DNA of 64,000 bases from Glutinoglossum americanum (GCA_020080175.1 JAGHQL010000122.1:17475-81474), one strand, 5' to 3'. Shown: positions 46,642 through 59,065, counted from the first letter of the stretch. A program made the numbers and translations. Notes: a model not told the origin generated them from the sequence alone.

Positions 46642-48946
46642 TACTGTGGATCTTCAATCAGACTCCGTTGTGTTGTAGGTGTAGAGCTCTAATTGCTTCT
46701 ACGCGTTTTCTCCCAATATCAACGCCTATTCCTCGAATATTGAATATCAATGTAACATATGGGGAACTCGATACCGAGTGCGGGAGACCAAATATATAGG
46801 TAGTGAACATGACAGCACTACGCTCCCCGTCCCAGCGGGATAATACCATTCAAGGCTTGATGATTGATAATCCAAACTGCATTGCCTCACATCCAACATC
46901 CTACAAGATCCCGATCTCTTCGGTGGAGTTTTCCACCGCTACTTAATAATGACGGAATGAAAACCAAGGTAGTGGGCTGAGGAAGTCGCAAAATGTCACC
47001 GATCCTCGTCCCCAACTTTCCAAGCACGGCCTAACCATCGAGCCGCCCTACACGGGCTACCGCCCCGAAATGTTGGTATATCCCATTACTAAGGACGGTC
47101 GGGCCCCGTAGCAATTATTGTTCCGTCCCCAAAAACAGCCATGCAAATAAATGCACTGTGCCGCCAACATATGCAAAGGGGCGCGGACATTAGCGGAAAG
47201 CAATTCCCTGTCCCCCAACAAACACACGAGAATAGAAAATCTAAACCCGACACGACCTCCGCCGACCAAAAAAAAAAAGAACGGCGCCATGGCAATAACC
47301 ATCCTAACCACAATCCCCACGTCCCACGGGAGGAGCGCCTGTAGCCAAAAGAAACTCCAGCCTAATACGCTGCGCCAAACCCCCAACGGCGTCCTATATA
47401 CTCAGGATCCCCACGCACAAACACGCAATGGAAGTCTAACAGAATGCATATTATATAAGTCGGTGACGCAAGAAATTATATTACCAGCACTACAGGCATG
47501 TCCCCCTGCTGAAAAAAAAAAAAAAGATAAAAAATAGACAAAGGAACGGAAAAGAGTATCGGTGAAAAAAACAGAGGGGATGTAGATCATGTTAGGCGCC
47601 GCAAGTGGTTTTTTTTTTTTTTTCCATTTTAGCATTTTACCTGGATATTCTGGTTGGGGGTTACTACGGATCTCGGTTTTAGCCCGATGATGGCAATTTT
47701 CTGCGTCTTGTAAAAACTGGGTTTAAGTCGAGTATCTTCATTGGGGGTATATCGACTAATATTTCAACTCCATGATGCCATGGTTGGGTCGTTGTGAAGA
47801 CATGAGTAGGCTTTTTTTTTTTGGTATTGAGAGCAAAAATATATTCCTTCATTTTCATTTTCAATTTTTTTTTTTTTTTTTTTTTTGGTGATGTTGACCT
47901 GTAGGTAAGTGTTAGTCCGCGATAGGAAACCATGTGGTGTGACTTGTAATTCATTCTCATTCCTAGAAGTCTTCTAGCAAGACTTATGCTAATAGCTGGC
48001 AAGTTCCTCGTCTTTGAAGACGTAGAAACAGAAGAAACCACATCCCGAGCTGCGAGAGGGTAAATCCATGGCGTTGCCAGATGCCATCGGATGTCTAGAG
48101 TAAAGTACACGCATTATGACCTAGCTCCTCACCGACAGACCGTCGCCGTGACCCTGCGCAATGTGAAAAAGAAACGGGTAAGCTGAGAAAAGAGGCAAAA
48201 GCAGAAGCAGATCAGTCCGTGACGTCGTCATTGATGCAAGCCAGCCCTATTTGAACACTAAAGAAAAACTGAACTGAGCACAAAAGTGACATTTTGAGCC
48301 ACAGCACGAATTGCCGGACAGCGAAGAAAAACTCACGCCAAATACCTTGACACCAAGGGAGTGCAAACGTAAGATGCGAATCAAACCAGGATCTTAGCGT
48401 CGTGAAGAACAAACAACATGATGTTGATGGGTGCGTAACAGATGAAAAGTAGCCAAACTAGGAACCGTACTCGAAGGTCTAGTAACTTTTTGAAGAAAAT
48501 AAGAGAGCTCGATGATCAAGGAAATCCGAAGCCATTTCAAATGCAAGACGCAGAACGTGGGGAGGAGCAAAAGCCACCACGTCATATTCGAAAAGAAACT
48601 GGCTGAAGAATGATGCAAATATCACTAGCCATGCCAAAGGGAGTTTGAAGAGAGCCGAGATGTTCATGAAAAAGCCAAAGGAAACTGATCCGTAGAAGTT
48701 AAAAGGGGAAAAGGTTGTCTAGCAGGGAATGAAAGAATAAACGTGAGGGTAAGGGCAATGGAAAGGCCATCTACCCAAAAGGGTGAGCCAACCAAATGCC
48801 TTTTATACAGAAAGCCCCAACAGCAGCTGTATATACCTCGCATCTACCGTGCAAAGGGTCTTGACTTTCCAACCCCGGCACAAGTCAATCGAACTGAGGT
48901 GACATGTGGCTATCTAGACGTCTAGATGTGGAAAAAGCCAAGTGGG
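46642..48946. other. Homopolymer-rich intergenic region
   Basis: This 2.3 kb gap lies between the reductase start and the WEE1 stop. It contains runs of A or T at about 47268-47278, 47511-47525, 47611-47623, 47811-47821 and 47867-47886. Short open frames on both strands overlap these runs and give Lys- or Phe-rich translations. A minus frame at 48479-48667 begins with a hydrophobic stretch (FKLPLAWLVIFASFFSQFLF) but has no supporting splice sites or homologue I know. I call no gene. Confidence 0.5.
47867..47886 (+). repeat. Poly-T run of about 20
   Basis: The longest of several homopolymer runs in the 47.2-47.9 kb region. Exact length is unreliable, as with all such runs. Confidence 0.8.
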
Positions 48947-51900
48947 TCAGACATCCATCATCTCCGAGTCGTCCACAAAGGCTTCATCCGCTGGCCCCCA
49001 GTTGCCCTCAAAGACCGTGGCTCCAGCTCTCCTCCTTACTTCCACCCACTTTACACCAACGGTCCCGAGGATCTGGTCTGGCAAGGGTCGATCGGTAGGA
49101 CTGGGGGATATCATCCACCCCACGATTCTTTCAAGTGCCTGATCATTCTGTGGATCGGTCATGAAGGTGGGGGCACGGAGGGTCTCATCACGGTAGGAGA
49201 GGTTAAAACCGGAGGTAGAGTCTTCCCCCAATGGCTTATCCTTTAATTGTCGACCGAGCTGCTTTTGAGACCCGAAACCCTCTTCACCAGAATCGGACCG
49301 AAAGAACTCCTCTAAGGAACTCTCTCTAGTGAGGGGGTTGCCGGATTGATCCCGGAACACAGTACTGCCGCCATCGCTGAACGTTAAGCTTGGAACGTCG
49401 CTCATATCGCCTGTTCTCAACTTCTGCCATGAAGGTCCGTTATCGGGAAGCTCCACATTGCCAGCGATCTCAAGCATGATGAGTCCCAAGGCAAAAATGT
49501 CGGCTGGTTTGTCAAATTTACCCATCAAGATCTCAGGGCCGATGTACTCGCGATCGCCCTCTCCTTCGATGCCAGCGGGGGCAGGCCATTCGGAAGCCAT
49601 GCCAAAATCTGCGATCTTCAGTACCCCTTCGAACGTTATCAGGATGTTTGCCGGTTTGAGATCTAAGTGAATGAAGCCAGAGTCATGGATTTGTTTTACG
49701 CCCTGCCAATAAGGGTTAGCGTTTTGTACCTAGACATAAATGCAAAGTAGACTTACGAGAGATAACTCCAGTAATATTTTCCAGATGCGGAAATCGTCCA
49801 GCCTGGCTTTCCTCCCAACCTGTGCCAGAAATAGATCCAAACTACCTTCCTCGCAGAACTCAGTCTGCATATAAAGGTGGTTCTTTTCCTCCCAGCTGTC
49901 AATCAACTGGACTATATGATCTGATTGACCTAACGCCTTCAAAATGACCACTTCCTGAAGCTTCCGTTGCCGGTCTCTTGTCCCACTGTAGGCACTTCTT
50001 GACTTCTTAACCGCAAAAACTCGGTCAGGAGGTGAGGTCTGGGTAGGCCCTTCAGTGCTGGATAACTTGGTTCTAGTTTGAAAGTAGCTCTGAGACTGAG
50101 TGACGCGATAAACCTGGGAGAATTCTCCAGTCCCAATTAATTCCACTTTATTGAACCTAGATGTTAGGCTCTCATCCATATCCACAGATACAAATCCATT
50201 AAGTGGGGTAATGTGAGGCCGTCTAATTTGAAATCGCGCGAAGTATTCTCGACCAGCGGTAGGAGTGGCAGGAGGCAGCATCATCGCGCTGCTGCCACCG
50301 TCCGGGACAGGAACATTCGAGTTTCTATCCCCCTGCGCAGAGATAGACAGGCCACTGGGATCAGGCGGTAATATATTCTCCTGCGGGGTGCGAGGAGAGA
50401 CTTGCTCAAAGTAGTCTCGTCTCCCTAGGGGGCTTGCTGTTGGATGATCTCTTGTCTTAGTATACCCCACATTTTCTGGACAAGAGAGAGGTGATGGAAA
50501 ATTTGATTTTTTCCGCACCGAAGTTGGTGACATGGTACGAGAAACACGTAACAAACGAGAACATGCCAGGGCTGAAGTAGTCGTAGTAGGCGAAAGTAGA
50601 AATACAGTAGCGGGAGCGGGGGTGGGTGAATCATCCATGATTATATCACTCTCCCCGCTCGCATTTTCCATAGGGTTACCAATTGGAGATAACTTACAGC
50701 TCTGCTGGGACTCACGCCCAATAGCTGAGGTCGTTGCGGACCCACTCCCATCATCCAAGGACCTCTGCCCAAATAAACCACCTCCCTGGCTTCTGCCACT
50801 CCCTTGCTGAGCACTTCCAGGACCGCAAGATTGTTTTGTTGGTGTTGGCGGGAAGTCGACATCGCTACCTGAAAGGCTCTGGCCCCGAGCGCGGCCTTTA
50901 TTGGAAGGAGACTCTAAACCGTCATCGCCATCGACACTTATGAAACTACCACGCCTGGATATTCCACTCTTGACAAAACCGCTTCCAAAGACGCTTGCCC
51001 CTTTTCCGAACGTCCCTGGTGTCGGCCTCGTAGTATGGGGATTGAAGGGCGTCGAAGGAGTACCGAACTCGTGGTGGACCTGCCGGGTCTTTGCTGTTGG
51101 GGCCTCCGGTACATTAGCTGTGGGCGCTGAAAAGATGGATGTTGGTCGTTTGCAAGGTGTATCTGGCATCTGGGCTTTGCTTCCCGCCCCGGCCATCTGC
51201 CGATCATCAGAGTTTCGATTACGCTTGGAGATTAGTCCTGTGGACATGAAAGCCGCTTGGTTTGGCCTTACAGACCGGTAGTTCTGGGGAGTAGCAAAAG
51301 ACGATTCGGTCGAGAGTACCCCCGTCGATGGTTCCCGCGATACTGGTTCCCTAAAAAGAGGTCTTGAAGACCCGACTGGAAGTGACTTCGAAAAATCGAT
51401 TATGGGTCTTGGGTTTGCCGGAGGGTGTATAGGGGCGTGGGTGGGAGAGTCCGCCAACAGGTCTCCCAAACTTGAGCCGGAGGAGGAAGTTGTCATCGCG
51501 CGAGATAACGGATGAGGTTGATGAGGCTGATTGATCCCATGATGTAAGTCTTGCGATTGCTGAGATAACATATGGATAGACGCGGAGGGCAGGTGCCCTT
51601 GCGAGAAAGGGCTATCCCGAGACCCTGGCGGCATGAAGCTATCTAGAGACACACGGCCTCGGACCCTTGGAGGCGGTCCGGGTGTCGCAAACTCGAACCC
51701 AAGGTCGGACGCGCCAGGTCTCGACCGCAAGTAGTTGGGTTTTTCACCGTGTCTTTGCTGGAGAGTTGATTTGCGCAAAGAAGATGAGCGCCTGGTCATG
51801 GATTGGATTGGTGGTGTTAAAACGTGACAAGCTATGCTATTGGGGTTACTAGTCATTTCAGAGTCTTGGCCCGTACCGTCATTGCGCGAATCGAAGTGTG

Positions 51901-52657
51901 AAGAGGGAGGTGTGTGGTCAAAGATATCGAAGTCGGGCCCAAACGATGCGCCGTGTAGGCTTCTTCTTTTTGCAAGAGGGCTGCCTAGAGTTGCTTGATC
52001 TAGGTTCATGATTCCGTCACTGCGCTTGAGCGGGCTTGAAATTGCCGCAAGCCCACTAAGGCTTCCGGCACCACTCTTTTCTAGCCCAGATAGGGCAGAA
52101 TGCTGCATGCTTGGATCTTCTGGTGCTTCCCCAAATCCTAATCCGCGTGATTGCCTGTCGAATCTATACTTCTCCCCAGGGCTGACACTGCGAGACCCCT
52201 GGTTTTCTTCGCCAGCTACTGCCAATCCAGGAGAAGGTGGGGACTTATTCCCAGTGTTTTTTGATAGTTGCAGCGGATACTTGATCGGACTACCCGGAGC
52301 CGTTTTTGAACGCGTCGTTGCAGACCGCATCGGTGTGAGTCGCCGGTTTGCGCTGCGAGTTATCTTTGCGCTTGGGGGAAACGGCACTGCCAGAGGCGAC
52401 TGAAAGGGGGTTGTAGACGAGATGCCCGCGGATGATGGTCTCGGTGGAGGTGAGCGAGGGGAAGGTGATAAAGGCGAAGTCGGTGAAGGGGACTTTGATG
52501 TTACCAGACGAAACGTTGGCCCCTTAGAGGGTGATCTCGAAAGTGATCGCCGAAGAGACCTTATCGCAGCAGTATCGGGATGGTGAACATGAGTTGGAGA
52601 CGGAAAGTGTAGGGTGCCGCCCGCAGCGGAACGGTGCGGGGAGTAAGTGACCACCAT
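48947..52657 (-). CDS. WEE1: Wee1-type mitotic inhibitor protein kinase
   Basis: This kinase phosphorylates the inhibitory tyrosine of Cdk1 and delays entry into mitosis. Exons 49757-52657 and 48947-49702 give 1,218 residues. The first 820 residues are Ser/Pro-rich and disordered, with many SP/TP sites (RSLSRSPSKGP, SPTSPLSPSPRSPPPRPSS). The catalytic domain starts at about 833 with FNKVELIGTGEFSQVYRV. Its VAIK-equivalent Lys is in VFAVKKSRSAYSG, the catalytic loop is GFIHLDLKPANIL, the DFG is in VLKIADFGMASEW, and a Wee1-type EGDREYIGPEIL takes the place of the usual APE segment. The single intron falls between the kinase hinge region and the catalytic loop. After the kinase core a Ser/Thr-rich insert precedes the last helices. 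Confidence 0.93.
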
Positions 52658-55243
52658 GAGAATGTTATGAGCGCTATGCGCTTCTCCCCGCTTTGGATTT
52701 TGAAGTATGCAGGAGTTAACACTGGTATGGAAGTCGAAATATTAGGCGTGAAGCGAGCTCGCTGCTTGAAGACTACCAGCAATAGTCAACGTCTGTGCAA
52801 GAATTAATAAGCATGACAACGATGGTGTCGTTTTTCCAATCGAGCCATGACACACTTGCAAAGAGAGTGACTCACGTCGAAAACCAGCCGCGACCACGGG
52901 TAGAATAGCTAGCTCTTCAGGTGCTGATGACGGTACTCCGACACACCAGGCTCCGCTGGCAGGAATGTTGAAAGAATATTATATGCACAGAACGTTGAAA
53001 GAAAGACGTCGCGTGGGAGTGTCGTAAGTGAAGAGATGAAACGGGTTAATCAAGCCAAAACGATCATTGTAGATCGATAAGGGAATTCAACGGCGCCCCT
53101 CCCTTGGACCATCCACTCACTTCCTCCCCCTTCTACGAGCGAACGTGGAAATTTGTTTACACGCGCAGTTGCTTGGAGGTGACCTGATCGCGGTTGCGTT
53201 TCAATTCCGTGGCGAATCGCTGCAGACACGAGAGGTCGGTGAGGAATTTCGAGGTTGAGATCCAGAACGCGACGCGAATGAAACAAATCGGCGGAGGGCG
53301 CGTATCGTCCTTGTGATTTGGCAACAAAAGGAATGTGTGCGATAGCGATCGTTTGAAATACCGTGTCAGTGTTGACGTTGGCGTGTGGCTAGGCAAGGAG
53401 ATGAGCGGGACGCGTGCGATTGTTGTGGTTGACCCAGAGCGGAAGGAACGACAAAACAAAAGCCGCCAATCGCAATGCTTGCCAGGTCTACGCCACGACG
53501 CGAATCCAGACAGGGTCCCTTATCGTCTCCCTGGCTCAACCGTTAGAGATCAAAGGAATGGCAGCGAACGAAATAGACAACTGCTGAAGTGAGAAGAAAA
53601 AGAGATCAGGTCAGATGCTTGCCGGGAGCGAGTGCGTAGCATGAGCATGTGGGGACAGATGGCTTAAAGACCCCTTTGGACAAGAAAGTCGGACGCACGC
53701 GTTTCCTAATCAAGCAATGCCCAAAACAAGACTTAATCTTATCGCAAATTACGCATAATCCATCACGGCTATTACCCTGAGGACAACATCTAGACAAGCA
53801 TGATGATTCCCTTAGGTAAGTTCGTATGTTCGGCATCGTTAAATTTGTAGGATCTGCGTAGGCTTAAGAGTTGGGTTTGAAATACACTCTGGTTACCAAG
53901 ATAGAACTCCCTAGTGCACGGAGTACTTGGTACTTATGCAAGACTTGGTCGAGGATCACAGTCCAAATCCCTCCTGCTTGTAGGGATTCACGAGGAAGAA
54001 CATGTATTGGATGAGAACACTGTGGGTTGTGTTAACCCGCCTCTGTCTATGCACGAGGAGCTTTCGAATGGCTTTCGAATGGCCTATTCACTGGCAGTTC
54101 TGGAAACGACTGATCGTCGTATTCTTCGAGTCTGATTCGCGGTAGCAGGAGAGTTGGAAAATTCCTTGTTTGATTTTTTTTTTTATTGATAAGAAATTTT
54201 CGTGGCGAAAGAAAAGCAGAGAAAAAAAAAAGAAAGTAAAGAAAATAAATGGTTGGATGGGTAAGCTCGTCGGACAAGCGGCAGTTAAGTCCAACGAATA
54301 AGGTTGTGGGTACCTTTAAAGCTGCATACAGACCATGCGCTGGAACAGCTCAAAAAAGCAAAGCAAGGTATAAAAGCACGATGCGGGCTTTCAACGCTCT
54401 TGGTCTTCGGATGACGCAGCATGCAGTATGCCCAGCGTGCCATTCCGAGGGTTCGGGTTGGGGATGGTGGGAGCCTCATAAGGAGAGCCCAAATTTCCCC
54501 AGACTTTGATGAAAGGGTACAAGGCCCACAGGAAGAGTTGCTCCTTGCCGTTGATCCGTCCAGCCCTACCAGCACTGGCATGTAATAGCGCAACTATGTA
54601 GCTCTGGTGCGACAAGGCGCAGTGCTGTGACTCTCATCGATGAATACCACACAGTGGTGCAAAGCCGCAAAGCCTCGCCTGAGCGGGAAATGAGTGAGTG
54701 GTGACGAAACACGTTACGGCCTTTTACTCGCTCTCGCGGACAACACTCAACACCTCTCTTTCTCGCGAAGCAACGAAGTCACTCAGCCAAACGTGCAGAA
54801 CAACTTGTCGAATCATCCACTGTATCACAAGGGTTGTCACGGCCCGCGGTAAGGGCATCGGTATTGCAGAAGTTTCGTTCTGCACCAGAAACCCCAAATC
54901 TTACTGGTAGAGGGCCCGTGCCCCGATCCCAAATGGTTTTCCTAAAAGTTTGCTCGGCTCGCTAACTCCCCGATCAGCGACAACGCTTTTCAATCTCAAC
55001 TGCAACTGTCACTCGTTCAACGTTCGGCCAACTCACAACCAACCCGACAGCGTCAAAACAAACGTTGCTGGACTGCTTCTCGGGAATTCTCGCCGTGGCA
55101 TCTGTAACTTTGCTGCGATTTCCACTGGTACCTCTCGTCAGCGCATACGCCCCTGGGCGTCGGCGTCTGTCGCCTGACTGGCCCTCCGAACCAAGCCCAG
55201 TGCAGCGTCGTGGTTCCTATCGGATCCGTAGGGACTCTCTACC
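52658..55243. promoter_or_regulatory. 2.6 kb divergent intergenic region WEE1 / VAC7
   Basis: This long region separates two divergent start codons. It has only short frames with no protein-like composition, A/T runs at 54176-54184 and 54222-54231, and CT-rich leader-like sequence close to VAC7 (54,950-55,240). For a cell-cycle kinase, a long upstream regulatory or 5' leader region is plausible. I see no coding or RNA gene in it. Confidence 0.5.
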
Positions 55244-58200
55244 ATGGCGTCTTCGAAAAACAAACAAAAGGACCCCTCCTTAAACCTGGGGGCCTCTGAG
55301 CCCTCTGCTGGTGAGGCAAAAGGCGGTGGTGGGGGAAGTCAAGTAGTTACTAAGGTCGAGCTCCGGGATCCGTCAACACCGCCGTTGAAGCGATCTCCAA
55401 ACAGCACTTTTGTTCCCCCTTCACCTGCCAATTCGGCTAAAACCTCACGCGAACCGTCTCCGATTAGACCGCCGCTGAAGCCTGGAACGACGAGAGGTCA
55501 AAGATCACGGAAGAATAGCCGTGAGGGAAGCCCTAACCCCTCGGCGGGCTCTTCGACACAACCCTCTGTATCAGCGGTGCAAAGAGCATTGGTGACTGCG
55601 AATACACCATCACTTGTACCCACTGTTGTATCCGAACCTGTGCTAAAGGCTCCGAGACCGCAGAGACCCGCCGGTGGGATGCCCCCTGATAGTGCGCTTC
55701 GGTGGCCTACATCTCCACGCCTTAGATCACCCCCTCCGAAGGAGCCATCAGGGAGGTCCGCGTTGCTATCACCTCGCAAGCTATCGCTAGAGCAGTCTAC
55801 GCTTCCACCAAGTATCGTATTCCAAGGACCATCGCCTGCTCCGCGTTCGGGCAGCACTACCCCAACACCGCAGTCGAAGGCGGATGCGGGCGCCGATCCT
55901 GAAGATCAAACCCCCCCTTCTGGAATCCGGACGCCAGCGCGTGGGGTTAGTGGTAGTGCATCGACGCTTGAGACCGTGCAAGAGAGCAGTTTACCAGCGA
56001 CACCTGCGATCGGGGGTAAATTAGGGATACTATCTGATGACGAACGGCCGGAAAAGATTACGGAACATCCACTGGAGGAAATAGTATCAAAGTCTATTAA
56101 GCATCACATCCCAGAGAGTGGCAGTGAAAGCGGTGGTAACAAGAGCGATGGGAAGGGTGCTAGAGTTTCGGGCTTCACTACTGGAGGGATTGGATCGGCC
56201 AGACCGGGCGCAGTCCCGCCGACGAAATCATATTCGGCGTTGAACCCTAGAGGTAAGCCTGCAGGGGAAGGGTCAACCAAAAATATGACAGTTGAAACGG
56301 AGACTGTCAGTTCTATACCTCAAGTCGCAGTTGGTGGGGGCGCGGGCGAGCGGGGAGGACCGACTAGGTCTGAGACTGGTGGCAGTGTACGTCAGAAACC
56401 GAGCACAGAGACTATTAGACCGAAAAAGGAGAAAAAAAGGGTGCGCAAAGCACCATCTGTAACCGCAGGAACTGGTGGGTTTTCAAGTCATCTTCACCGT
56501 CATCATCACCATCACCGTCACCGTCACTACCGATCTGCTTCTCTCATATCTTCATCTTCAGCAACTTCAACTTCAACCTATGGTCTTAGCCATGCCGTAT
56601 CAGACGGCAATAGCCCAGATCATCTACATAGCCCAAAACCTTTTAGTTATAATTTTAGATCTAGACTGACTGGTCAACGAATAGCATCGTCCAAAGCGGA
56701 CATATTCGAAGCGAAGATAGCGAGCGCGGTTGACGAGGCAGACTCTTCTGATTCAGAGGAGGCTTTTGTATACGAATCTAACCCTCCAGAATCGCACCCT
56801 CCGCGATCTAGCCGATATCACTCCAGGACCCCCAGCGTGACATCCATGCACAGCCAAGCGGATCAGCGGTCCGGATTGCGATCAGTTCATCTTGATGGAA
56901 ACCAGAGTAAGAGGAGCATGAAGTTCACAAATAACCCCTACAATAACAGTGCTGTGGATGGTGATACGTTTTCTAGCGGGGGAGCGGATGGGTCTGGCAC
57001 AGTTCGAGCTGGTGGCATTGGAAGTGGGAGAGGTAACGGCGGCAACGGGGCTCATCATCACCACATTGGGCATAGTTCTCGCAATGGACGCGGAGGCCAT
57101 ACTTCCATCTTTGCGGAGGAATCGCCATTTCCTAACGCTACGAAACCCTCGAAGTTGGGAGGTCCTAACGGGTCTAAGAGTGCTTCAAGGCCCAACAGCC
57201 CCAGAAATTCGCACTTGCGGCCCCTCGGCATGAACGGAAACGGTACCAAAAAGCCAAAGATGTTTTCATACGATATGGATCCGGATGGCGCCGATGACGA
57301 GCGGACGCCCCTAATATCATCTGTTCGCGTTAATCGAAATCATCAAAATCGTCGCCGCTTTACTGGTAGCCTACGGCAGCTAGAGCACAACCAGCTGAGG
57401 CAACGACAGGGGTTGATAGGGCGACTTGCTGGCTGTATTTTATTTACAGTTATGCTCATCCTTGTCATCTCAGGTGCTCTGGGGTTCTTGTTCGCCACTA
57501 CTAAACCCCTCCTTGATGTCAGTGTGCTGGAAATCAAGAATGTTCTAGCCAGTGAGCAGGAGATCATGTTAGATCTGGTTGTTAAAGCCGTGAACCCCAA
57601 TGTCATCTCGGTGACGATTTCCGATATGGATGTCAATCTGTTTGCAAAGAGTAATTTTCTCGGCAAGAAACCGCGAAATGCATCTGATATTTTTTCGCGG
57701 TCCGACTGGGAGCGCCGCAAGAGGAAGAGGAGAAGACAAGCCTCCGATTACGGTGATGCTACGGCCCTTCCGACAAACAAGAACCCAGGATATCATGCCG
57801 AAGATGATCCTATAAGCGATCCTATTCAAGAGCCTGGGGAAGGGGATCCTCAAACAATGCTCCTTGGTCGCATCTTCGAGTTTGACTCAGCTCTCACATT
57901 TGAAGGATCGCCCGTTCAGCGCCAGTCGTCCTCCTCGGTGGGCGAAGTGCGACTGGCAAAACCAGGCAACAAGACTGAAGCAGGCGGCTCTGCGCGATGG
58001 GAAAGGGTCATTCAGCATCCATTTGAGCTAATCGTGCGGGGAGTGCTGAAGTATCAGCTTCCACTTTCAACTCGTGTACGCACGGCTCCAATTGGTATGA
58101 GTGTGGTCGTCCACCCCGAGGACGGCATTGACGAGAAGGGACGGATGACGGTTCATCAGGTAAGCCAGCCGTATCCGCCTGGTAGCAATGTTGTTGTCGT

Positions 58201-58246
58201 TGGGGGGGCCACGTTAGATAATGGAGAACCTGTCACACCTGGATAA
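55244..58246 (+). CDS. VAC7: Vac7-like vacuolar membrane regulator of PI(3,5)P2 synthesis
   Basis: This fits fungal Vac7, an activator of the Fab1 PI3P 5-kinase at the vacuolar membrane. It is a single exon of 1,000 codons, starting in a good context (ACCATGG). Residues 1-720 are Ser/Pro/Gly-rich and disordered, with many SP sites (NSAKTSREPSPIRPPLKPG) and a His-rich patch (HLHRHHHHHRHRHYR) near residue 415. One membrane segment is clear at about 729-750 (GCILFTVMLILVISGALGFL). The luminal part resembles a late-embryogenesis-abundant/NDR1-like fold (LASEQEIMLDLVVKAVNPNV, VISVTISDMDVNLFAKSNFL, PFELIVRGVLKYQLPLST). A basic block (DWERRKRKRRRQASD) follows inside it. This N-disordered, single-TM, LEA-like layout is typical of Vac7 in filamentous fungi. 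Confidence 0.88.
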   Translation: MASSKNKQKDPSLNLGASEPSAGEAKGGGGGSQVVTKVELRDPSTPPLKRSPNSTFVPPSPANSAKTSREPSPIRPPLKPGTTRGQRSRKNSREGSPNPSAGSSTQPSVSAVQRALVTANTPSLVPTVVSEPVLKAPRPQRPAGGMPPDSALRWPTSPRLRSPPPKEPSGRSALLSPRKLSLEQSTLPPSIVFQGPSPAPRSGSTTPTPQSKADAGADPEDQTPPSGIRTPARGVSGSASTLETVQESSLPATPAIGGKLGILSDDERPEKITEHPLEEIVSKSIKHHIPESGSESGGNKSDGKGARVSGFTTGGIGSARPGAVPPTKSYSALNPRGKPAGEGSTKNMTVETETVSSIPQVAVGGGAGERGGPTRSETGGSVRQKPSTETIRPKKEKKRVRKAPSVTAGTGGFSSHLHRHHHHHRHRHYRSASLISSSSATSTSTYGLSHAVSDGNSPDHLHSPKPFSYNFRSRLTGQRIASSKADIFEAKIASAVDEADSSDSEEAFVYESNPPESHPPRSSRYHSRTPSVTSMHSQADQRSGLRSVHLDGNQSKRSMKFTNNPYNNSAVDGDTFSSGGADGSGTVRAGGIGSGRGNGGNGAHHHHIGHSSRNGRGGHTSIFAEESPFPNATKPSKLGGPNGSKSASRPNSPRNSHLRPLGMNGNGTKKPKMFSYDMDPDGADDERTPLISSVRVNRNHQNRRRFTGSLRQLEHNQLRQRQGLIGRLAGCILFTVMLILVISGALGFLFATTKPLLDVSVLEIKNVLASEQEIMLDLVVKAVNPNVISVTISDMDVNLFAKSNFLGKKPRNASDIFSRSDWERRKRKRRRQASDYGDATALPTNKNPGYHAEDDPISDPIQEPGEGDPQTMLLGRIFEFDSALTFEGSPVQRQSSSSVGEVRLAKPGNKTEAGGSARWERVIQHPFELIVRGVLKYQLPLSTRVRTAPIGMSVVVHPEDGIDEKGRMTVHQVSQPYPPGSNVVVVGGATLDNGEPVTPG

Positions 58247-58498
58247 AATTCGGAACTACAACAAGAGCTACCTTTTCAAGCATCACTGCTACAACACATA
58301 TTTTCCTTTGCTTTTCTACATATTTCCTCACGATTGCATACTCGCATATTCGAGCGACTCGGTCGGCGCGGATTGGTTACTCTTGAGCACAAAATTGCTG
58401 GACATTCGGCGACAACATGAGCAAACTGGCCTCTCTTCCTTTTTCCTGGGCAGCGCGGAGTTTTAAGACTGGGTTTTACACCACATACCATACTTCCT

Positions 58499-59065
58499 TT
58501 AACGGCATGTGCTTGATCGGCCCTTTTTAGCGATGATGACCGCGGCGGTTTGTTGCGCATTTGATTTTCCGTCCTGACCAAAGATATCCTTTAATGCTCT
58601 TGCGTTACGCGCATCTCGCTTCTTTCTACGTTGGATCTCTGTACGAGGGGCGAGATGATATGCCTCAGTACATCCACATAAAAACCCGCGCCTATGTCGG
58701 CCTCGGAGATGGACGACGCTCGGAGGGCAGGCGGTGGAGTGCAATGCATCGCAAAGAGATCCACGGTGGGCTGTAGACATAAATGAGGATTGGCAGAAAA
58801 GAGAGTGGGCTACACAGGCCCATTGTGCATATGATGTACCAAAACCAAAAGTTTTCAGACAAAAATTAGCGGATAATAAAATGCTATTGCCTGTCGAGGC
58901 GATCTTCCACACCCATTTTCTGGGCACCCCTCGATGTAGATCCGTACGCGCATGCAGTGCAGGAATTATGCAAACAGCATTAAGAAGCCCCAAGACGAAC
59001 CAAACCCCCAGCCCCACAAATGTAGGGATGGCCATGTACCCCACAGTTCGAATGACGTTATCCAT
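58499..59065 (-). CDS. Hypothetical small membrane protein (weak)
   Basis: From an ATG at 59065 (MDNVIRTVGYMAIPTFVGLG) a frame of 188 codons runs to a stop at 58499. One hydrophobic segment (YMAIPTFVGLGVWFVLGLLN) sits near the N terminus. The C-terminal part is basic and Arg/Ala-rich (EIQRRKKRDARNARALKDIF). The middle (about 58775-58910) reads poorly as protein and ends in ATGTCTACAG, so it may be an intron whose donor I cannot fix; competing frames exist after the acceptor. I recognise no family. It may be a real small gene or chance. Confidence 0.3.
   Translation of the reverse strand: MDNVIRTVGYMAIPTFVGLGVWFVLGLLNAVCIIPALHARTDLHRGVPRKWVWKIASTGNSILLSANFCLKTFGFGTSYAQWACVAHSLFCQSSFMSTAHRGSLCDALHSTACPPSVVHLRGRHRRGFLCGCTEAYHLAPRTEIQRRKKRDARNARALKDIFGQDGKSNAQQTAAVIIAKKGRSSTCR

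Noticed and set aside
48394-48667. Short minus-strand frames with a hydrophobic N terminus
   Set aside because: No homologue or splice sites, in an AT-rich gap with many chance frames.
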